Assembly (NCBI GenBank): GCA_013399695.1
Contig: VXAU01004727.1
Coordinates: 124,001-188,000, forward strand
Origin: Formicarius rufipectus
Lineage: Eukaryota > Chordata > Aves > Passeriformes > Formicariidae
Length of the DNA: 64,000 nucleotides
Direction: 5' to 3'
The position numbers were made by a program, and so were the translations under genes. Below the pieces are notes generated by a model. The model was not told the DNA's origin and ran no database searches. It saw nothing but the letters and a program-made list of their open reading frames with translations. Shown one piece after another: positions 1 through 12,345 of this stretch. Positions within the stretch are counted from its first letter, which is position 1, and each line of letters starts with the position of its first letter.

Positions 1-2430
1 AACCATTCTCATTGTCCTGTGATTGCAGAGAAATACAAGAAAATTAGTCTGTACAAACGAAGGATTCTCATTCTTCCAGTAGAGCTTGTGTTTAAGGCTC
101 CAGGCCCATGCCTCTTCTTTCTTAATAATGGACTCTCATCCAAGCAAAACATGTGCCTCCCAGCAGACAGATTAAAATCATTGCTGACAGTAGGGATTCG
201 GAGTGATTTTACAGGTAACAATACCATTGCCTTTCCACTTAGTGTGAGGGAAACTGGCAATAAGATGTTTCATGTAAATTAAGTGATAAGTGACTTCTGG
301 AAACATACCTGAAAATAGGACCATCATAAGGCTATAGGATAATTGAGCTTTGAAGAGACTGCAGAACGTCATCTTGTTCCATTTTCTTCTCAAAGCTGAA
401 TGAGCAATCCTTGTCTAATAATAAGCAAAGACTATCTGGAAACACAATTTTCTGTCTTTACTGTTTTGGCTTTGGGGCATTTTTGTTTGTTTTGAACTTG
501 CAGCCCACTATGTTATAAATTGTGTTCAAACCTAGAGGTCTGTTTCAATGCCTTGACTAAAGGCCTTCAGAAAAACCAAAATTAGCCAAGACAGCTTGGA
601 GACTCTCTTCAGAAAGTGCAAGACCAGACAGCCCTGCTGCAAATCCACCCAGTTATCCCCATAACATCAAACTGGGCACCCTGAACTCCTGAGCAAGCAG
701 GGATCCTGCAGTGGGGACAGCTGGCTCACTGTGTCCTGCCTCTGACACAGATCTCCTCTGTGACTGGAACAATTCCTTGCTTTTTTTACCAACATGGGAT
801 TGATGCTTCTTTTTGTCTATACTGGCTACTGAGACAATTTATTTTTTCTTAGAGTCAGAATTCATTTGTGAATGTGCAGTTGTTATCGTGGTAGAGGCTT
901 AATCTTGGCAATTCAAGTAACTGTTGCAGGCAATAAATAAATGAAATAGTGAGTCCATGAATCATAATTGCAACCTAATAACAATGTACATGTATATGTA
1001 AATTTGAAAAAGGAAAAAAAAAGAACAAACCAGACTTGGTTTTGTTTTTCTCTTTTATATTTCCATTTCTCATATCCTCTTTTCTTCTCGTTTCCTTGGA
1101 AACTTCCATTTTGAGAGGATAATGATGTTTAGGACTGAGGATGTGCAGAAAGCTGGTTGTTTTCTGAGTTCAGGATGCCCATATACTTTGAGTTGGAATG
1201 GCAGGTGGTAGGACATTTCCCTTATTTGCAAACAGGAACTTGGAGATAAAGCAAGTTCTTTGGTGCCCACTGGTTAAAAAGATGGACAAGACAGTGCAGT
1301 ATATGGTGGTATTTTGCTCTTAAAGAAATTAGCTTCCCTCCTTTTGCTGAAAGAAACAAAATTATACAGAGAACAGTGATAGAATATACTCAGAATGCAA
1401 AAGGTTAGCTAATAAAATTGTGTACTTCATCCACCATTTTCATGAGACTTCCTAATAACACCTAGGTGAGACTTGTTTGGTATGACACTCTCCATGGACC
1501 ACTGATCTTTGCCTCCCCAAGGGGTTGGGAACAGCCCATTGGTGCTGCCAGTCTTGCCCTTCCCCAGGGAACGAGGGCCTGAAGGTGGGTGGGCGGCTGT
1601 GCTCAGTGTCTGTGTCTTGTCATTGCCCAGAGCTGTAGGAACTGCAGCAAATCATCTGAGTGGCAGCTGAAAGCACAAATACAGAGAACAGAACAAGAGC
1701 TGTTGGTGTTGTGTTCCAGTTTTTATTTCTAGTCACTGTGCCTGCAGGCAGCATGTGAAAAGCAAAGAGCAGAGTTCCTGCAGTACATGAGTTACTGTTG
1801 GTGCCTGTTTGCCTCTGGAGGAAAGGAGCCATCAGCTTTGTGGATTCATGACTTGAACAGGTGAAACAGGAAACCGAATCTGCTGTTTGGTCGCTTTAGT
1901 TACAACAAAGCGATCATGATAGCGGTAGGAAGTAAGATTTCTGCATACACTAAGACAAAAACAAAGTTAAGAACTGCAATATCTTTCTTAAGTAGCCACC
2001 CAGATGAGAACTTAATGCACTTATGAACTTTGCCATCACTACCCACTAATTGATCTAGAATAATTGTAGATATAATTTCGGCTAAATAAGAGGTTTTTCC
2101 CAAAGAGTCTGAGAGAGGAATGGGATCTCTGCAGCCCTACAGTGATGGATGGGAGCCTCTCCAAAACTTGCTTCAGCAATCTCTTTTCCATGTTCTCTCA
2201 GAAAACATGCCCCTAAGCTGTCCTGTGTCTTGTCCAGCCTTAAGAATATTGACTGACCCTCCCCTCTTGGTGTTTTCATGGTCGTGTCCTAGAAATGGAA
2301 ACCATCAGCTTTGGGAGATTTCTTTTTCACTTAGTCATTGTCATGTTGCCAAACAACAGAAGGCGGCAGTAATTCACATGCTCAATGTTTCTCATGAAAT
2401 ACATACCAGTCCTCTGAGGTAAAAGTTAGG
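1..2430. other. Unique non-coding DNA, no gene seen
   Basis: I see no gene, repeat family or RNA here. Open frames on both strands are under about 100 codons, overlap one another and resemble no known protein. Base composition is ordinary AT-rich vertebrate intergenic or intronic sequence, with a few short A-rich runs such as the one near 1011-1024. A regulatory role cannot be excluded, but nothing in the sequence points to one. Confidence 0.6.
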
Positions 2431-2432
2431 GT

Positions 2433-2500
2433 AGTTGAAGAGGTCATTTATTCCAGTCCCCTCTCTCATGTCTTTGTTTAGCTCTGCACCTTTGCTTCTC
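2433..2500 (-). mobile_element. Possible very diverged CR1 LINE tail
   Basis: The stretch reading AGAGGTCATTTATTCCAGTC followed by CCCTCTC resembles the segment next to the 3' end of avian CR1 elements, where a GGAGGTCATCTAGTCCA-like phrase leads into a run of Cs. The terminal octamer repeat is not visible, so the match rests on about 25 bases. If real, it is an old, short, 5'-truncated copy with the element's sense on the minus strand. A chance match is quite possible. Confidence 0.25.
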
Positions 2501-2510
2501 TCTTAGCAAC

Positions 2511-5500
2511 TCCTTTGCAGTTTTCTGAAGCTGTGATCACTGACTAGCCTAGTTTCACTTCATCATTCTTTTAGCTGGTGAATTATTTTTGCTGGTTTTC
2601 CAAGTTTTCATTGCTGTTGTGCAGGAACTAGACTTAATCCAGTATCACTTTTGTGTGTTACTTTGGTGTTTATAATAGCCCTTGGTAGGAGCTTAGTGAA
2701 TATTATAAATCCTCTATGGAAATTGTAGCTGCTGTGCTGTGAACTCTAGTTTCTTTTCTATGCCTTTTTAAGAGTAAGTGGTGCATGTGAGTTTTAACTT
2801 TGCAGTTCTAGCACAATGTTCTAAAATGATTGTTTGTCTCCTTCTCACTGTGTGACTCTACCTATCACAGGAAAAGATTCGTTTTCTTTATTTCTGAAAA
2901 GAAAGATGAAGGCAATAATATCACCACTGCACGTAGAGTATCGTGTTTTATAAAAGCTGTTTAAAATCGTCATCATTACTGTTTTTACAGAAATCCTCCC
3001 AGACTTTGCTGCTTCACAAACCCAGGTTGCTCTGGGGAAAAGTTATCTTTCTTGATGAATGACCAAAACAGATTAGTTTACTAATTTGTCACACAAAATG
3101 GATCTAGGTGGTCTGTCATTGCATATCTTGACATTGTCTCCTCACTCATGTCATAAATGCATTTGCATTACTCTGAGTATATTTTTCTTATTCAAATCTG
3201 CAGTAAAAATATCCACAGTTTGTTTTTTCATTCCCATTCTTGAGATGAGTATGTCATAAAGAAGAGTATGTCCTACGGAGAGCCCAGCTGAGCTGACCCA
3301 GCAGAGATGGCACTTTGCCCAGGGCAGAGCTCCATTCCCTGGTGTGTTGTGGTCTCCCCTGCCCTGTGTGGCCCTGCAGATGACCCGGGTTCATTTGTCA
3401 CAGAAGTGTGCTCTGCCCTGTTTTCGGGGATGGCTTGGTACTGCTTCATTTCCTCAGCCTGGGACTTTTACCATTCACCTGAAGGTTGTAGTTGGACTTT
3501 GCTGTGTTCTTGCCTGACAGCCTGGGGCACTGAGCTATAACTTCTGTATTCAGTTCTCCATTTGGAAAGCTTCCTGCTTCTCAGGAGCCTCTTGAAACAG
3601 TCTGCAGTTGATGTTTGGGTTTTGGAAATACTGTAACTGCTTTGTAAGAATCACTTTTTGTTGTTAGCAGTGTTAGCAGATCCCACCCCCTGTGTCATGC
3701 AGGCTTTTCATAGTGAGTCCAGATAACCCTCCGGGACACAGCAGAATGCATATGGACAGAATATGAGAATGGCTGTGGTGTGATTGTTCACATGTGTGAC
3801 TGAGGTAGGAACAGCCCCAGGTACATCTCATTCTGAGGGTATGCTGCAGTGTTGTTTTGCTGTCCTTTTGTGTTCATGCTTGATGTTAATTATCAAGTCA
3901 GTTAAAATGTCTTTCTGGATTGTTTTTGAAACTGTCTGAAATAGTTTGTTTTTCACTGTGTGAACAATTGCACATGTATTTTCTCTACTTCTCCATGTTT
4001 TATTTGTAATGTAACCTGTCCTTCCCATAAATCCTCTCCCATGATTTCATACTCCGTGAATGTTAAAACCATGTCACTTAGAGCAGCCACCACTGCCCGC
4101 ACATGGGAGAGGGCAGAGGGTCTCTGGTGATGAAGGGCTGTCTGCAGGAAGTGCCACCCCTGCCAAGCCCAGGCTGAGGTGCCATCCCCACCCCTGGATC
4201 AGGGGAGGGCAGTGCCCTGTGCCACGAGCTGGGGATCTGCCTGTGGGTTCAAATACCCCCAGCTGTTCAGAGACGAGAGGGCCTCCAGACAACCATCTCC
4301 TCTCCTGAAGGAATTCCGTCAGCAGGAGCCCTTTCCAGTGTGTCTTCTGAAATGGTTTGTGGTGTGAGATTACTCGATGTGAGAAGGCTAAAAAGCCTGG
4401 CTAACCTCTGATTTTTCCATAAGATAGAAAACTACTGAAAAGACACATGGACTATAAATTATATTTCAAGAAATTGCTGTTCCTAGCAAAACTAATTCAT
4501 GATCACTTTCTTAGTTTCTTGGAATAAGGAGCAGGAAGGATACTTCACTTGCCTTGATTTATAGATTTTAAAAAAATCAATAACCATATTTTCTGGAAAA
4601 ATGGATCTGCAGATTTTTAAAAAAAAAAATAAAAATGAAAGGATGTTTCCATATCTCCTGGTGAAAATTAAACTTTGCACTGGTCAACAAATGTCCAGAT
4701 TCAATGATGAGGGAGCTGCTTAACAAATTGCCAAAGATGGCAATGCAGCTGAGCATTTCAGGAGCAGCAGCCAAAGCTTTGGGAGCAGTTAGCGATGTAG
4801 CTGCCAACCTGCAGTGGGTTTCAGCGGGGTGGGACATCCCAGTGAGGCAGGAAGGAGCAGTTTCACTGGCAGCACATCCCAGCACTGCCCTGCAGAAGGA
4901 GCTGCAGTCTGGGGGTGCTCAGGATGGGCTCTGCACAGCAGTGGGGTTTCACCTGCAGCTTTCTCAGATCCTGAATATTGCCTCATCAGCAATGGTGATG
5001 CTTTGTTTGAACTACTACTGAATAAGATAGATGTTACTTAAGGATAGAGCTTGCTAATTAAAAATTTAAAGTATATTTAGTATTTGTCAAACTATTTTTA
5101 AAATTACATGTACCAGAGCACTTGTGTAGATTAACAGTTACAACCTAATCTTTGCAGAATAGATCATTATATCCACAAAAACATTTGTATTTTGGAACAT
5201 GATATACTATTTGACAGAATCTTTTCTCCCAGCACCTTAAGAACTCCTGATCTGCCTTCTGCTATCATTGGTCCATCTTGGAATTTCTTCTAACATTTTT
5301 TCTCTTTCCCCTTTGTTCATTCTCTTCGAGGCTTTCTTCTGTCTCTACCTCTGATATTTGTAACATAATCTGATTTCATATATGCTTTTGTAAAATCTTA
5401 ATAGTATTTACAGTGGTGCTACTCTTGAATGACATGGGAGTAACAGATCAAAGCTTCTTCTCTTTTTAATCATCTGTCCCCTGTGGCTTGGGCTGTGTTT

Positions 5501-5606
5501 TCATCTTTTCTTTTTTTTGTGAAGCGTTGTGTCAAGTAGCAAGAATGTTTGGAAGAGATACTGAACCAATTTCTTTTCTGGAAAACCTGAAATGAGAAAC
5601 AGGACC
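2511..5606. other. Unique non-coding DNA with two GC-richer patches
   Basis: No gene is recognised. Two patches, about 4080-4300 and 4720-4980, are clearly richer in G and C and so hold overlapping open frames of 60-105 codons on both strands. None has a recognisable domain, and frames open on both strands are what a GC-richer patch gives by composition alone. An ATTTGCAT octamer lies at 3161-3168. I see no known repeat here. Confidence 0.5.
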
Positions 5607-5621
5607 AAAAAAAAAAAAAAA
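5607..5621 (+). repeat. A15 homopolymer
   Basis: Fifteen consecutive A residues are followed by a further A-rich stretch (ACAACCAAAAAAC). The upstream sequence shows no obvious gene or transposon body and no convincing flanking duplication, so I read it as a simple homopolymer and not as the tail of a processed pseudogene. Confidence 0.85.
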
Positions 5622-7995
5622 CAACCAAAAAACGTGTCAGACATACAATTTATCTGTTAGGGTGTCTGCACTACTATGCCAATTTTTCACCCACAGATCT
5701 AAATGTATCTTAGCAAAGTCCCCAAACATTAGGGCATTAGGGATGTTTGGATTTGGCTTTATTTGTTTAAAAATGTGCGAAGTGTGTTTGAAAGTAGCAG
5801 CAGTGGGGCAGTGAGAGGAGTGCTGGCCACAGCCCGGTGCCCGAAGCAGATCCCATTTGGCGTGCCCTGCAGTGTGTGGAGTCTTCCTGACCCACAGCAC
5901 CTTGGCTCGTGCCCTGGTCAGCACTGCCCTCTCTCAGCCTGCTGGCTGGTGCCCAGCTCTGGGGGCACTGCCAGGTTCAGCTGCAGGGCGTCTGTGACAC
6001 CAGCAGTGCACTGGGCATAAGAAAAGATAATGAGTGGCAACTGAAAGTCTGCCATGGGCCTTTCCTCTGATAGAGGGAGAGTCTCACCTGCTGAACTCCT
6101 TCCTGACATGGTCCACCTGGCTCATTTTTCAGCTAGAGTGACTGAATATGCCCCCGTCTCTCAGTGAGGAGTGCCCAGGGAGCTGCTCCAGGGCTGCACT
6201 GCAGCATCCCACTGGCAACATCTGCTGTTCTCTGGACTCATGTGCAGGTTTGGTGGTGTTCAGTCACATCTGGGCAAAAGAAAGGGAATTCAGTTACCCT
6301 TTATGACATGATGATAACTGGGTGTTCTCTAGGGGCTGAGTGCTGGTGTTCTGTATTCTATATGGAGTCCAGTGAGCACATGAAAAATAGTAAGCAATTC
6401 CAGTGTTTATAGCATTGCTGTTGTCAAGATTCAACTTTATTCAAAGTGGTGCAACTGTATGAAGTAATGCTCAGAGAGAGAAAGGATTGTTTTTTGAATG
6501 TCATGCGAACTTTAGCAATCCTTTTATATACCTGTTCATCAAGAATTCACTTTCTGTTTTTTTTAAGAATAAACAAACAAAAAACTTTCCTGTCACTTCA
6601 GTCTGTTAAAGGATCTTTTTTCTTTGTCTCCCAACCTTTGTAATCCTTGGTAGGAGTTATGGCTTAGGAATGATAATAGAATAGCTCCTCATTTTTGTCA
6701 ATGACTGGAAAAAAAAGTTGTTAAAGTATTTCTTTCCTACTTCATGATATTCTTTGAGATTTCACTCAGATTAATGGCACTGCAACACTAATGACAGCAA
6801 CATGGATCTTGCTGAAATCTTATCTCCTGTATTAAGACTAGTTGTGAACAGCATTTCACTGGAGTAGGGTGGTGAGCATCTTCTTGCTGGTACTTTATTT
6901 CTAATGCCTCTGTATTTCATCAGCAAAATTAGTGGCTTCTTCAAGTTGTCATTTTTCATGTTCAGAAGTCTCCCTTATGAACTCCATAACTCTTAATCAT
7001 TTTAGGATGTTCTTAGTTTTGTAAAATGATTTGGTTTCAAACAAAATGAATTGTCAAACATTAGACACATGGCACTAGGGTTGATCTGTCTGTGAACTAA
7101 AGGGGACTAACAGTGGGTATTCAGCTCAGGGCAGGGAACGTTTGAGTTGCTCCTCAAAACCTTGTTCTCCAAATAGAGCCTGGATGTGCCCTGAGCCCCC
7201 TCCAGTAAGGGGATGGGCATGGGCAGGGAGGGGTAACAAGGCAGGTGGATGCTGCAATGGGAATTAGGGAGGTGGCAGAGTCCTCCCTGTGCGCTCGGGG
7301 CTCCTGGTCGGTGCGTGCCCTGGGACTGGCACCGCGGGGGCACTGGGAGCCCCCCGCTCTGCCCAGCTGTGTGCAGAGGGGCACACGCCCTCTCTGAAGC
7401 CAGAGGTGATGTCTGTGCACTGTGCAGCACACAGAAAATGGCATTCAGCTCTGAGGGCATCCCCTCCTTCACAGGCAGGTGGCTCTGCATGGTTCCTGGA
7501 GGAAGAATATGACTCACTTGGCAGAAGCTCTTGTTAAATCGCTTACAGTCCTACAGACTTAGGGGATAACATGTCAGGTCCCAGGTTTTCAAGTCACAGA
7601 ACGTCTTGAGAGTGTGTTCCTGGTATAATAATTTATCCAAGACAGCAAGTAATGGCTTGCTTAGGTCTGTATCAAAGGGCAAAATCTGTAATTAATAAGA
7701 AATAAGTTGCTTGAATGAAGTTGAGGGGGAGTGACAGCTAGCAACCTCCTCTCTCTCAGGGTTATAAGTAATCCACTTACAGGGATTGCGTACTATTTAA
7801 AGAGAAACTTCAGAGAGGGTAATGACTGGGATTACTGTCATGCTGGAAAAAGCAGGGTCCTGTTCTCTTGTGTACTTTCTTATGCAAAAATAATGTGACA
7901 AATATATCAAACTTGGTACTGGCAGGGATTGCCAGAGGGACAGGTAACCCTGCCTGTGGTGGTGCACAGGAACATACAGTAGTTGGACAGAGGCT
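5622..7995. other. Unique non-coding DNA, GC-richer patches
   Basis: No gene recognised. GC-richer patches at about 5790-5990 and 7180-7510 hold overlapping frames on both strands (up to 136 codons on the minus strand), with no domain and no matching splice structure. Between them the sequence is AT-rich with ordinary T and A runs. No known transposon family is evident. Confidence 0.5.
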
Positions 7996-8058
7996 GTGAT
8001 TAAGATAAATTTTATAAAGAATTCTGAACATGAACCTCCTTACATTCCTCCTCTATTA

Positions 8059-8589
8059 ATGAGGAAATGTAATTTTACTATGTTTAAATTGAAATGTGAT
8101 CTATTAGTCTATGATAAAAAGCATAGTCTAAGGAGAAAAGTAGTGTCAAATGTAAATACAGATTACAATCCTGGGATTGTTGACAGCACAAATTCTTGTT
8201 TATTTCTGATGGCTGAGTTTTACTTAGATATTTGCACAAATAGGCCATTTAGACATTTAAGGGAAATTATTTGTCGCCTTGCTGTGGGATGTTCTTTCTA
8301 TAAACTTAACCTAATAAATTTATTTCATATTTTTTCCCCTCATACTTTTTACTCTACTTTATTCATATGTTTTATTATTATTATGATTTTCAAACAGATA
8401 AAAATGTTGCGTCTTTATGTATATACAGTTAACTTCAAAGTACTTGAAGATGTTTATCACATCAAAACATGCATTTCAGAAGGAGCATTCAAAATATTCT
8501 GTCACAATACACAGTCTAAATTTTCAATTATAATTGAGTATTTTAATAGTAACTTTGTAAAGGAAAAAATGAAAAAATATATTTCTTAA
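8059..8589 (+). other. Unusually long AT-rich open frame, coding status unknown
   Basis: This frame is open for 176 codons from its first ATG; the reading frame is also open upstream to about 7996, but without an earlier ATG. AT-rich DNA has frequent stop codons, so a frame this long is unusual. The predicted protein is rich in Ile, Phe, Lys, Tyr and Asn, with a hydrophobic stretch near residues 95-115 (LFICFIIIMIF), which could be a membrane segment or just the translation of T-rich DNA. I recognise no family, signal peptide or catalytic motif, and see no obvious promoter or splice sites. It may be chance or the relic of an old insertion. Confidence 0.12.
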
Positions 8590-9168
8590 TGTATAGCTTC
8601 AATACTAATGAAAACAACTGGTTTAAACTTAATTTGCTTTTAGCTTTTTAATTTTTCTGCCTTTTCCCCCTCCATTCTCTTTTGCACCCATTCTTCCATG
8701 TCTCTGATTACTTCTCTCCCCCTCTTCTGCCTGCTCTGCGCTGCCTTCTCCTCACTGCTGCCTGCGGAGGGCTCGCTGCTTCCCCGAGAGCTCTGAGGCT
8801 GCAGGAGGTTGTGCTGAGATGCTGCTTCTGTTTCCATCCCACTCTTCCCATCGTTTGATGGCTCTCCTGTAGAAGGTGGGCAGGGGTTTCAAAGGTAGTG
8901 GAGGCTGTGAGAGAGGATCTTAGTTTGGCAGGTGGACACAAAGAAGTGATGTATCAGCACCACTGTGGAGAGAGGGTGGAATTTGGGAGCTTCTTGAGAA
9001 GAGGGTAATGTGGTGCAATTTGTAGGGATGATGGAGAATCCAAATCTCTGTATGCACCGCAGATGAAGGGTTTATGGCAGCCAGTGAAAGTACCCTGAAG
9101 GGATCATCACTGACCTCAATTTCTTTGTTCTCAAATTGAGGTTGGTTTGATTGAAACTGTTGTGTTAA
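8590..9168. other. Unique DNA upstream of the solo LTR
   Basis: No gene. A pyrimidine-rich stretch (8640-8780) accounts for a Glu/Arg/Lys-rich minus-strand frame that I do not consider coding. A perfect 10-bp inverted repeat lies at 9113-9142, just before the LTR insertion point. Confidence 0.5.
9113..9142. repeat. Perfect 10-bp inverted repeat (hairpin)
   Basis: ACCTCAATTT at 9113-9122 and its exact complement AAATTGAGGT at 9133-9142 are separated by ten bases. Outside the perfect arms the pairing continues with two G-T pairs and then C-G and A-T (9109-9112 against 9143-9146), giving a possible 14-pair stem. It sits 26 bases before the solo LTR. It could be a chance palindrome, a structured RNA element or a factor-binding palindrome. 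Confidence 0.6.
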
Positions 9169-9569
9169 TGTGGTGGTTTGATTTTAGGCTTTCCTGGGAG
9201 ACAGATCACATGGGTTGCTGTATCCAAATGAAGTATTCCATCCCATTTTACGTCAGCCTAGATATAAGAAGGGATAGACGGAAGTTTTGATTCAGTCCTT
9301 TTCCGGTGGTGAAGGGCATCGGTCAGGGACCTACTGTCTCTTCGGGGAGAGCTGCATGTCTCTCTGGGAAGTAGACCTTGTTTACTTGTTCTTTATTTTC
9401 TCTGTGTGTATATATATTTCTATAAATTCAGTAGTATTAGAATCCATTTTCACCTAGTGTGGTTTTTGTTTTCTTTTCCCCTTTTCCCCCTGTGGTTGGG
9501 GGGGGAGGGAGGAAGCTGCTCTTTTGGGGCCTTTGGATATTTACCTTCAGTCAGGGATAAACTACCACA
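9169..9569 (+). mobile_element. Solo LTR of an endogenous retrovirus (ERVL-like)
   Basis: The element starts TGTGGTGGTTTG and ends AAACTACCACA, an imperfect terminal inverted repeat with the TG...CA ends of retroviral LTRs. It is flanked by the five-base duplication GTTAA (9164-9168 and 9570-9574), the mark of integrase-mediated insertion. At 401 bp it has LTR length, and no gag, pol or env sequence lies beside it, so it is a solo LTR left by recombination between the two LTRs of a provirus. Plus orientation is suggested by a TATA-like TATAAGA at 9263-9269 with a CRE-like ACGTCA upstream. A G-rich run near 9497-9512 lies in the 3' part. The TGTGGTGGTTT end is, from memory, typical of passerine ERVL-type LTRs; the class is inference from that and the 5-bp duplication. 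Nothing coding remains. Confidence 0.85.
9249..9270 (+). promoter_or_regulatory. Possible LTR core promoter (CRE-like site and TATA box)
   Basis: Within the LTR, TTACGTCAGC is followed about ten bases later by TATAAGA. A cAMP-response-type half site next to a TATA box is a common retroviral U3 promoter arrangement. Transcription would start near 9290-9300 on the plus strand. Present-day activity is unknown. Confidence 0.35.
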
Positions 9570-12229
9570 GTTAATATTACCCAGGTTTGGGGAAATTGAG
9601 ATAAGGGTGCTATGGAAGGATTCTAGAAAGTATCAGGGTGGTGCAGAATAATATTAAAAATGGTTGAATAGATTTATCCAGTTGGAGAAATCTATCTGTG
9701 CTTCAAACTTTTAAGTTGAATAAAGTCCCATCTGGTGTTATTTCATTGAGGTCAGTAGAAGAATAGGAATTCAGTTTGCCACAGAAGCTGTTTTCAGGTT
9801 TTGCATAACATTAATGGTATTTACTGTGGTATAAAAATGAAGCCTTTTGAAAATGCAGAGCAAGTTGTAGGTCAAAAAATAACAATGGCTTTGTGTATCT
9901 GGAGATGTCCTGGACTATGAGGCAAAAAAGGGTCGCTGTTACTTTCTTTCAAGAGCACTTTAGAACTGAGTGCTCTACATGTTCACACAAAGCATCCCAG
10001 GACTTCTGTGGTACAGGAAATCCACACTTGCTTTGATGAACATGGAGCTTGCAGAAATACGTCCTAATCTAAAGCATGTTTGAAATGGACCTAGCCCCTT
10101 GAACAGCTCTCAGCTCTTCAGTTCTGCTTTGGGACTCAGTAAAAGTGTACTCATGTGCTCTTGGAAGTGAGTAGCCTTTTCACTCTCTGATATGGAATAT
10201 CTAAATAAAATAGGTAAAAACAAGCACAGTCCAAGAAGTTACTTCCTGAGAGTTTCCCTGGAGGAATCAACCAAGGAGAGCTGATCAGTTTAAGCATTAA
10301 CTCTAATTTAAATTCATGTTCCAGTTTAATTCAAAGTCTGTGACTGAAGAAGATTAAAGTGTTGGGAGCTTTGTAGTACAATTTGTTTTACTAATTGAGA
10401 ACTAGCATGTATAGAACATATTGGAATGCTGAATTGTGTATCCAGGTCTGACCACTTAGGGCCCTATGCAAACCAGTAGAGCCTGAACATTGTTTTTCCT
10501 GTGTGGCTGTTCCACTCTCAAGATAAAATGAGTGGTTTGGGTCCATTTTGTACTGATCATTTGCTGAAGGCAATAAAATCATCACCTGGCACCCATCAAA
10601 TGGCCAACAACTGCAACACCTGCTGATAGAGGGCTGTGCGAGCAACTTCTTTTTGCTTGTCTGAATGTTGGGGAGAATAAGAAAAAAAAAAAAGAAAAAA
10701 AATGTTTAAAAAAAAACAGTTTTAACAAATCAGATTCTTCAGGTCAATTTATTATGTTTCCTATTTTACAGCTAATCAATCTAAGTTAATAACTGAATTA
10801 CTGTTTTGAAAAATATAAAACAGTAACTTACAGTTTTTATGGTTGGGTTTTTTCCCTTCAGTTACTTTTGGTGTAAAAGGTGTCCTCAGTTTGACAATGA
10901 ACAGTTTCTTTAACTAAAACTCATTTCCAGAAGGGGAAGGTATTTTGGCACCACGATTGGATTGGCCCAAGTTATGTTGCCCTGGCAGTAGTCAGACTCA
11001 TGCTGAGTTAGTACATTTGCATGGTAACTACTTGACGTGTATTTATTTGTAAGATGGACAACACTAACCAGACTATTAAAGACTCTAACAATGTTTTATT
11101 TGCATTATTTTTATTAAGTTGATTACCAAGTGAAATTACTACAGTTATATTGTATTTTAGGATTTATGCAGTATATTTCTGCCCACGAGACACATTCAGT
11201 TGTACCATATTTCCCAAGCACAGCCATCCTCACCCTGCACTCACCCAGAGCATTGCTGTCATTTGATACCAGTCTGTCCTCTACCCCAAGTAACAAAGTA
11301 CAGGTCTTGTTTGTTTGCTAATTAGGTGTCTTTCAGTCAACTCTAATGGGAGCTTGATTGACTTTTAAGGACCAGGGACTAAATTTTGCTTGAATCTTAT
11401 TTTCCATATTTAGAAATGGAAGTGGTTTCATATCATATGTAATAGGGATGGGATGAAACCTGTTATTTTGCATGCTCTGATGTTTGGTTGTTTTATAAGA
11501 ATATTTCTATAAACAGGATGTAATATATTTCAGTCTGGTCAGTACAATACTATCGTACTGTGTGTTAGAGTCAAAATGATTCTGTCACATTATTGACATT
11601 TCAGTATTTGTGTTAGTGTCTTTCCTTCCAATTTGTTTTGTAGCATTTTTCTAGTTTGTTGTTTGAATTTGCTGCTGGACTGGAGCCACAGGTCAGCACA
11701 CTTTGGCTGGAAAGTGTTTTTTAAATAGCATTAAATACGGAGATTTGCATCACGAACGATTCTACACATGGCTGATTCCTCCATCCTGTCAGCTGTAAAT
11801 AAGAACTGATATTAGGAAGGTTGCAATTTGTATTATGGTAATGTGAAAAGCATTGGTACAATGCTCTCTTTATGGGTTGATGCAGAAGGCTGATTGCTGC
11901 TGAAGCGTGTGCTGCCATAGAGCACATCCTCAGGTCATTGGGGGAGAATCACCCGATGTGAGATCCTGGGGGCAGCAATGAGCACTGAGCAACGCCACTG
12001 CTCACAGCAGTACACACTTTACTATTGTGTTCAGCGGTTCTTTGGAAAAGAAAAAGGCATTCTGGGTGAAAACCAGAAATTATAATAACAGGATAGTGCT
12101 TAGAGATACAATTCAGCTCTCCATAAGCACTGTGAGTTTGGGGATTTATGTTTTTGAGGTGCATTCATAAAAATAGCAATTAAGGAACTGAAACCAATAA
12201 TAAAAGACATGATGGGGAAAAGGCAACGT
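9570..12229. other. Unique non-coding DNA
   Basis: No gene recognised. An A-rich tract lies at 10681-10717, broken by single other bases. Two ATTTGCAT octamers lie close together at 11015-11022 and 11098-11105. Open frames are short and patternless. Confidence 0.5.
10681..10717. repeat. A-rich low-complexity tract
   Basis: Three A runs (8-12 bases each) are separated by single or few other bases. No transposon body precedes the tract on the plus strand, so it is classed as low complexity and not as a retroposed tail. Confidence 0.8.
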
Positions 12230-12345
12230 TCATGGAATCACAGAAGGGTTGAAAGGGACTTCTGAAGGTCACCTGGCCCAAACCCCCTGCACAAATAAGG
12301 CCACCTAGAGCTGATTGTCTGGGGCCGTCTCCAGGTGGCCCTACA
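12230..12345 (-). mobile_element. CR1 LINE 3' tail
   Basis: On the plus strand the fragment begins CATGGAATCACAGAAGGGTT, the complement of the CR1 3' end with its degenerate ATTCTGTG/ATTCCATG octamers. It continues with the CR1 phrases GGGACTTCTGAAGGTCACCT and CCAGGTGGCC. The element therefore reads on the minus strand and its true 3' end is at 12230. Only about 115 bp are kept, a severe 5' truncation of the kind usual for CR1, so no reverse-transcriptase sequence remains. CR1 makes no clear target-site duplication, and none is seen. Confidence 0.85.

Noticed and set aside
4245..4262. GGGTTCAAATACCC, a T-arm-like hairpin
   Set aside because: No A-box or acceptor stem upstream; a single short hairpin in GC-richer DNA.
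7107..7517. Overlapping frames up to 136 codons on both strands
   Set aside because: Open frames occur in nearly all frames of this GC-richer patch, a compositional effect; no domain is recognisable.
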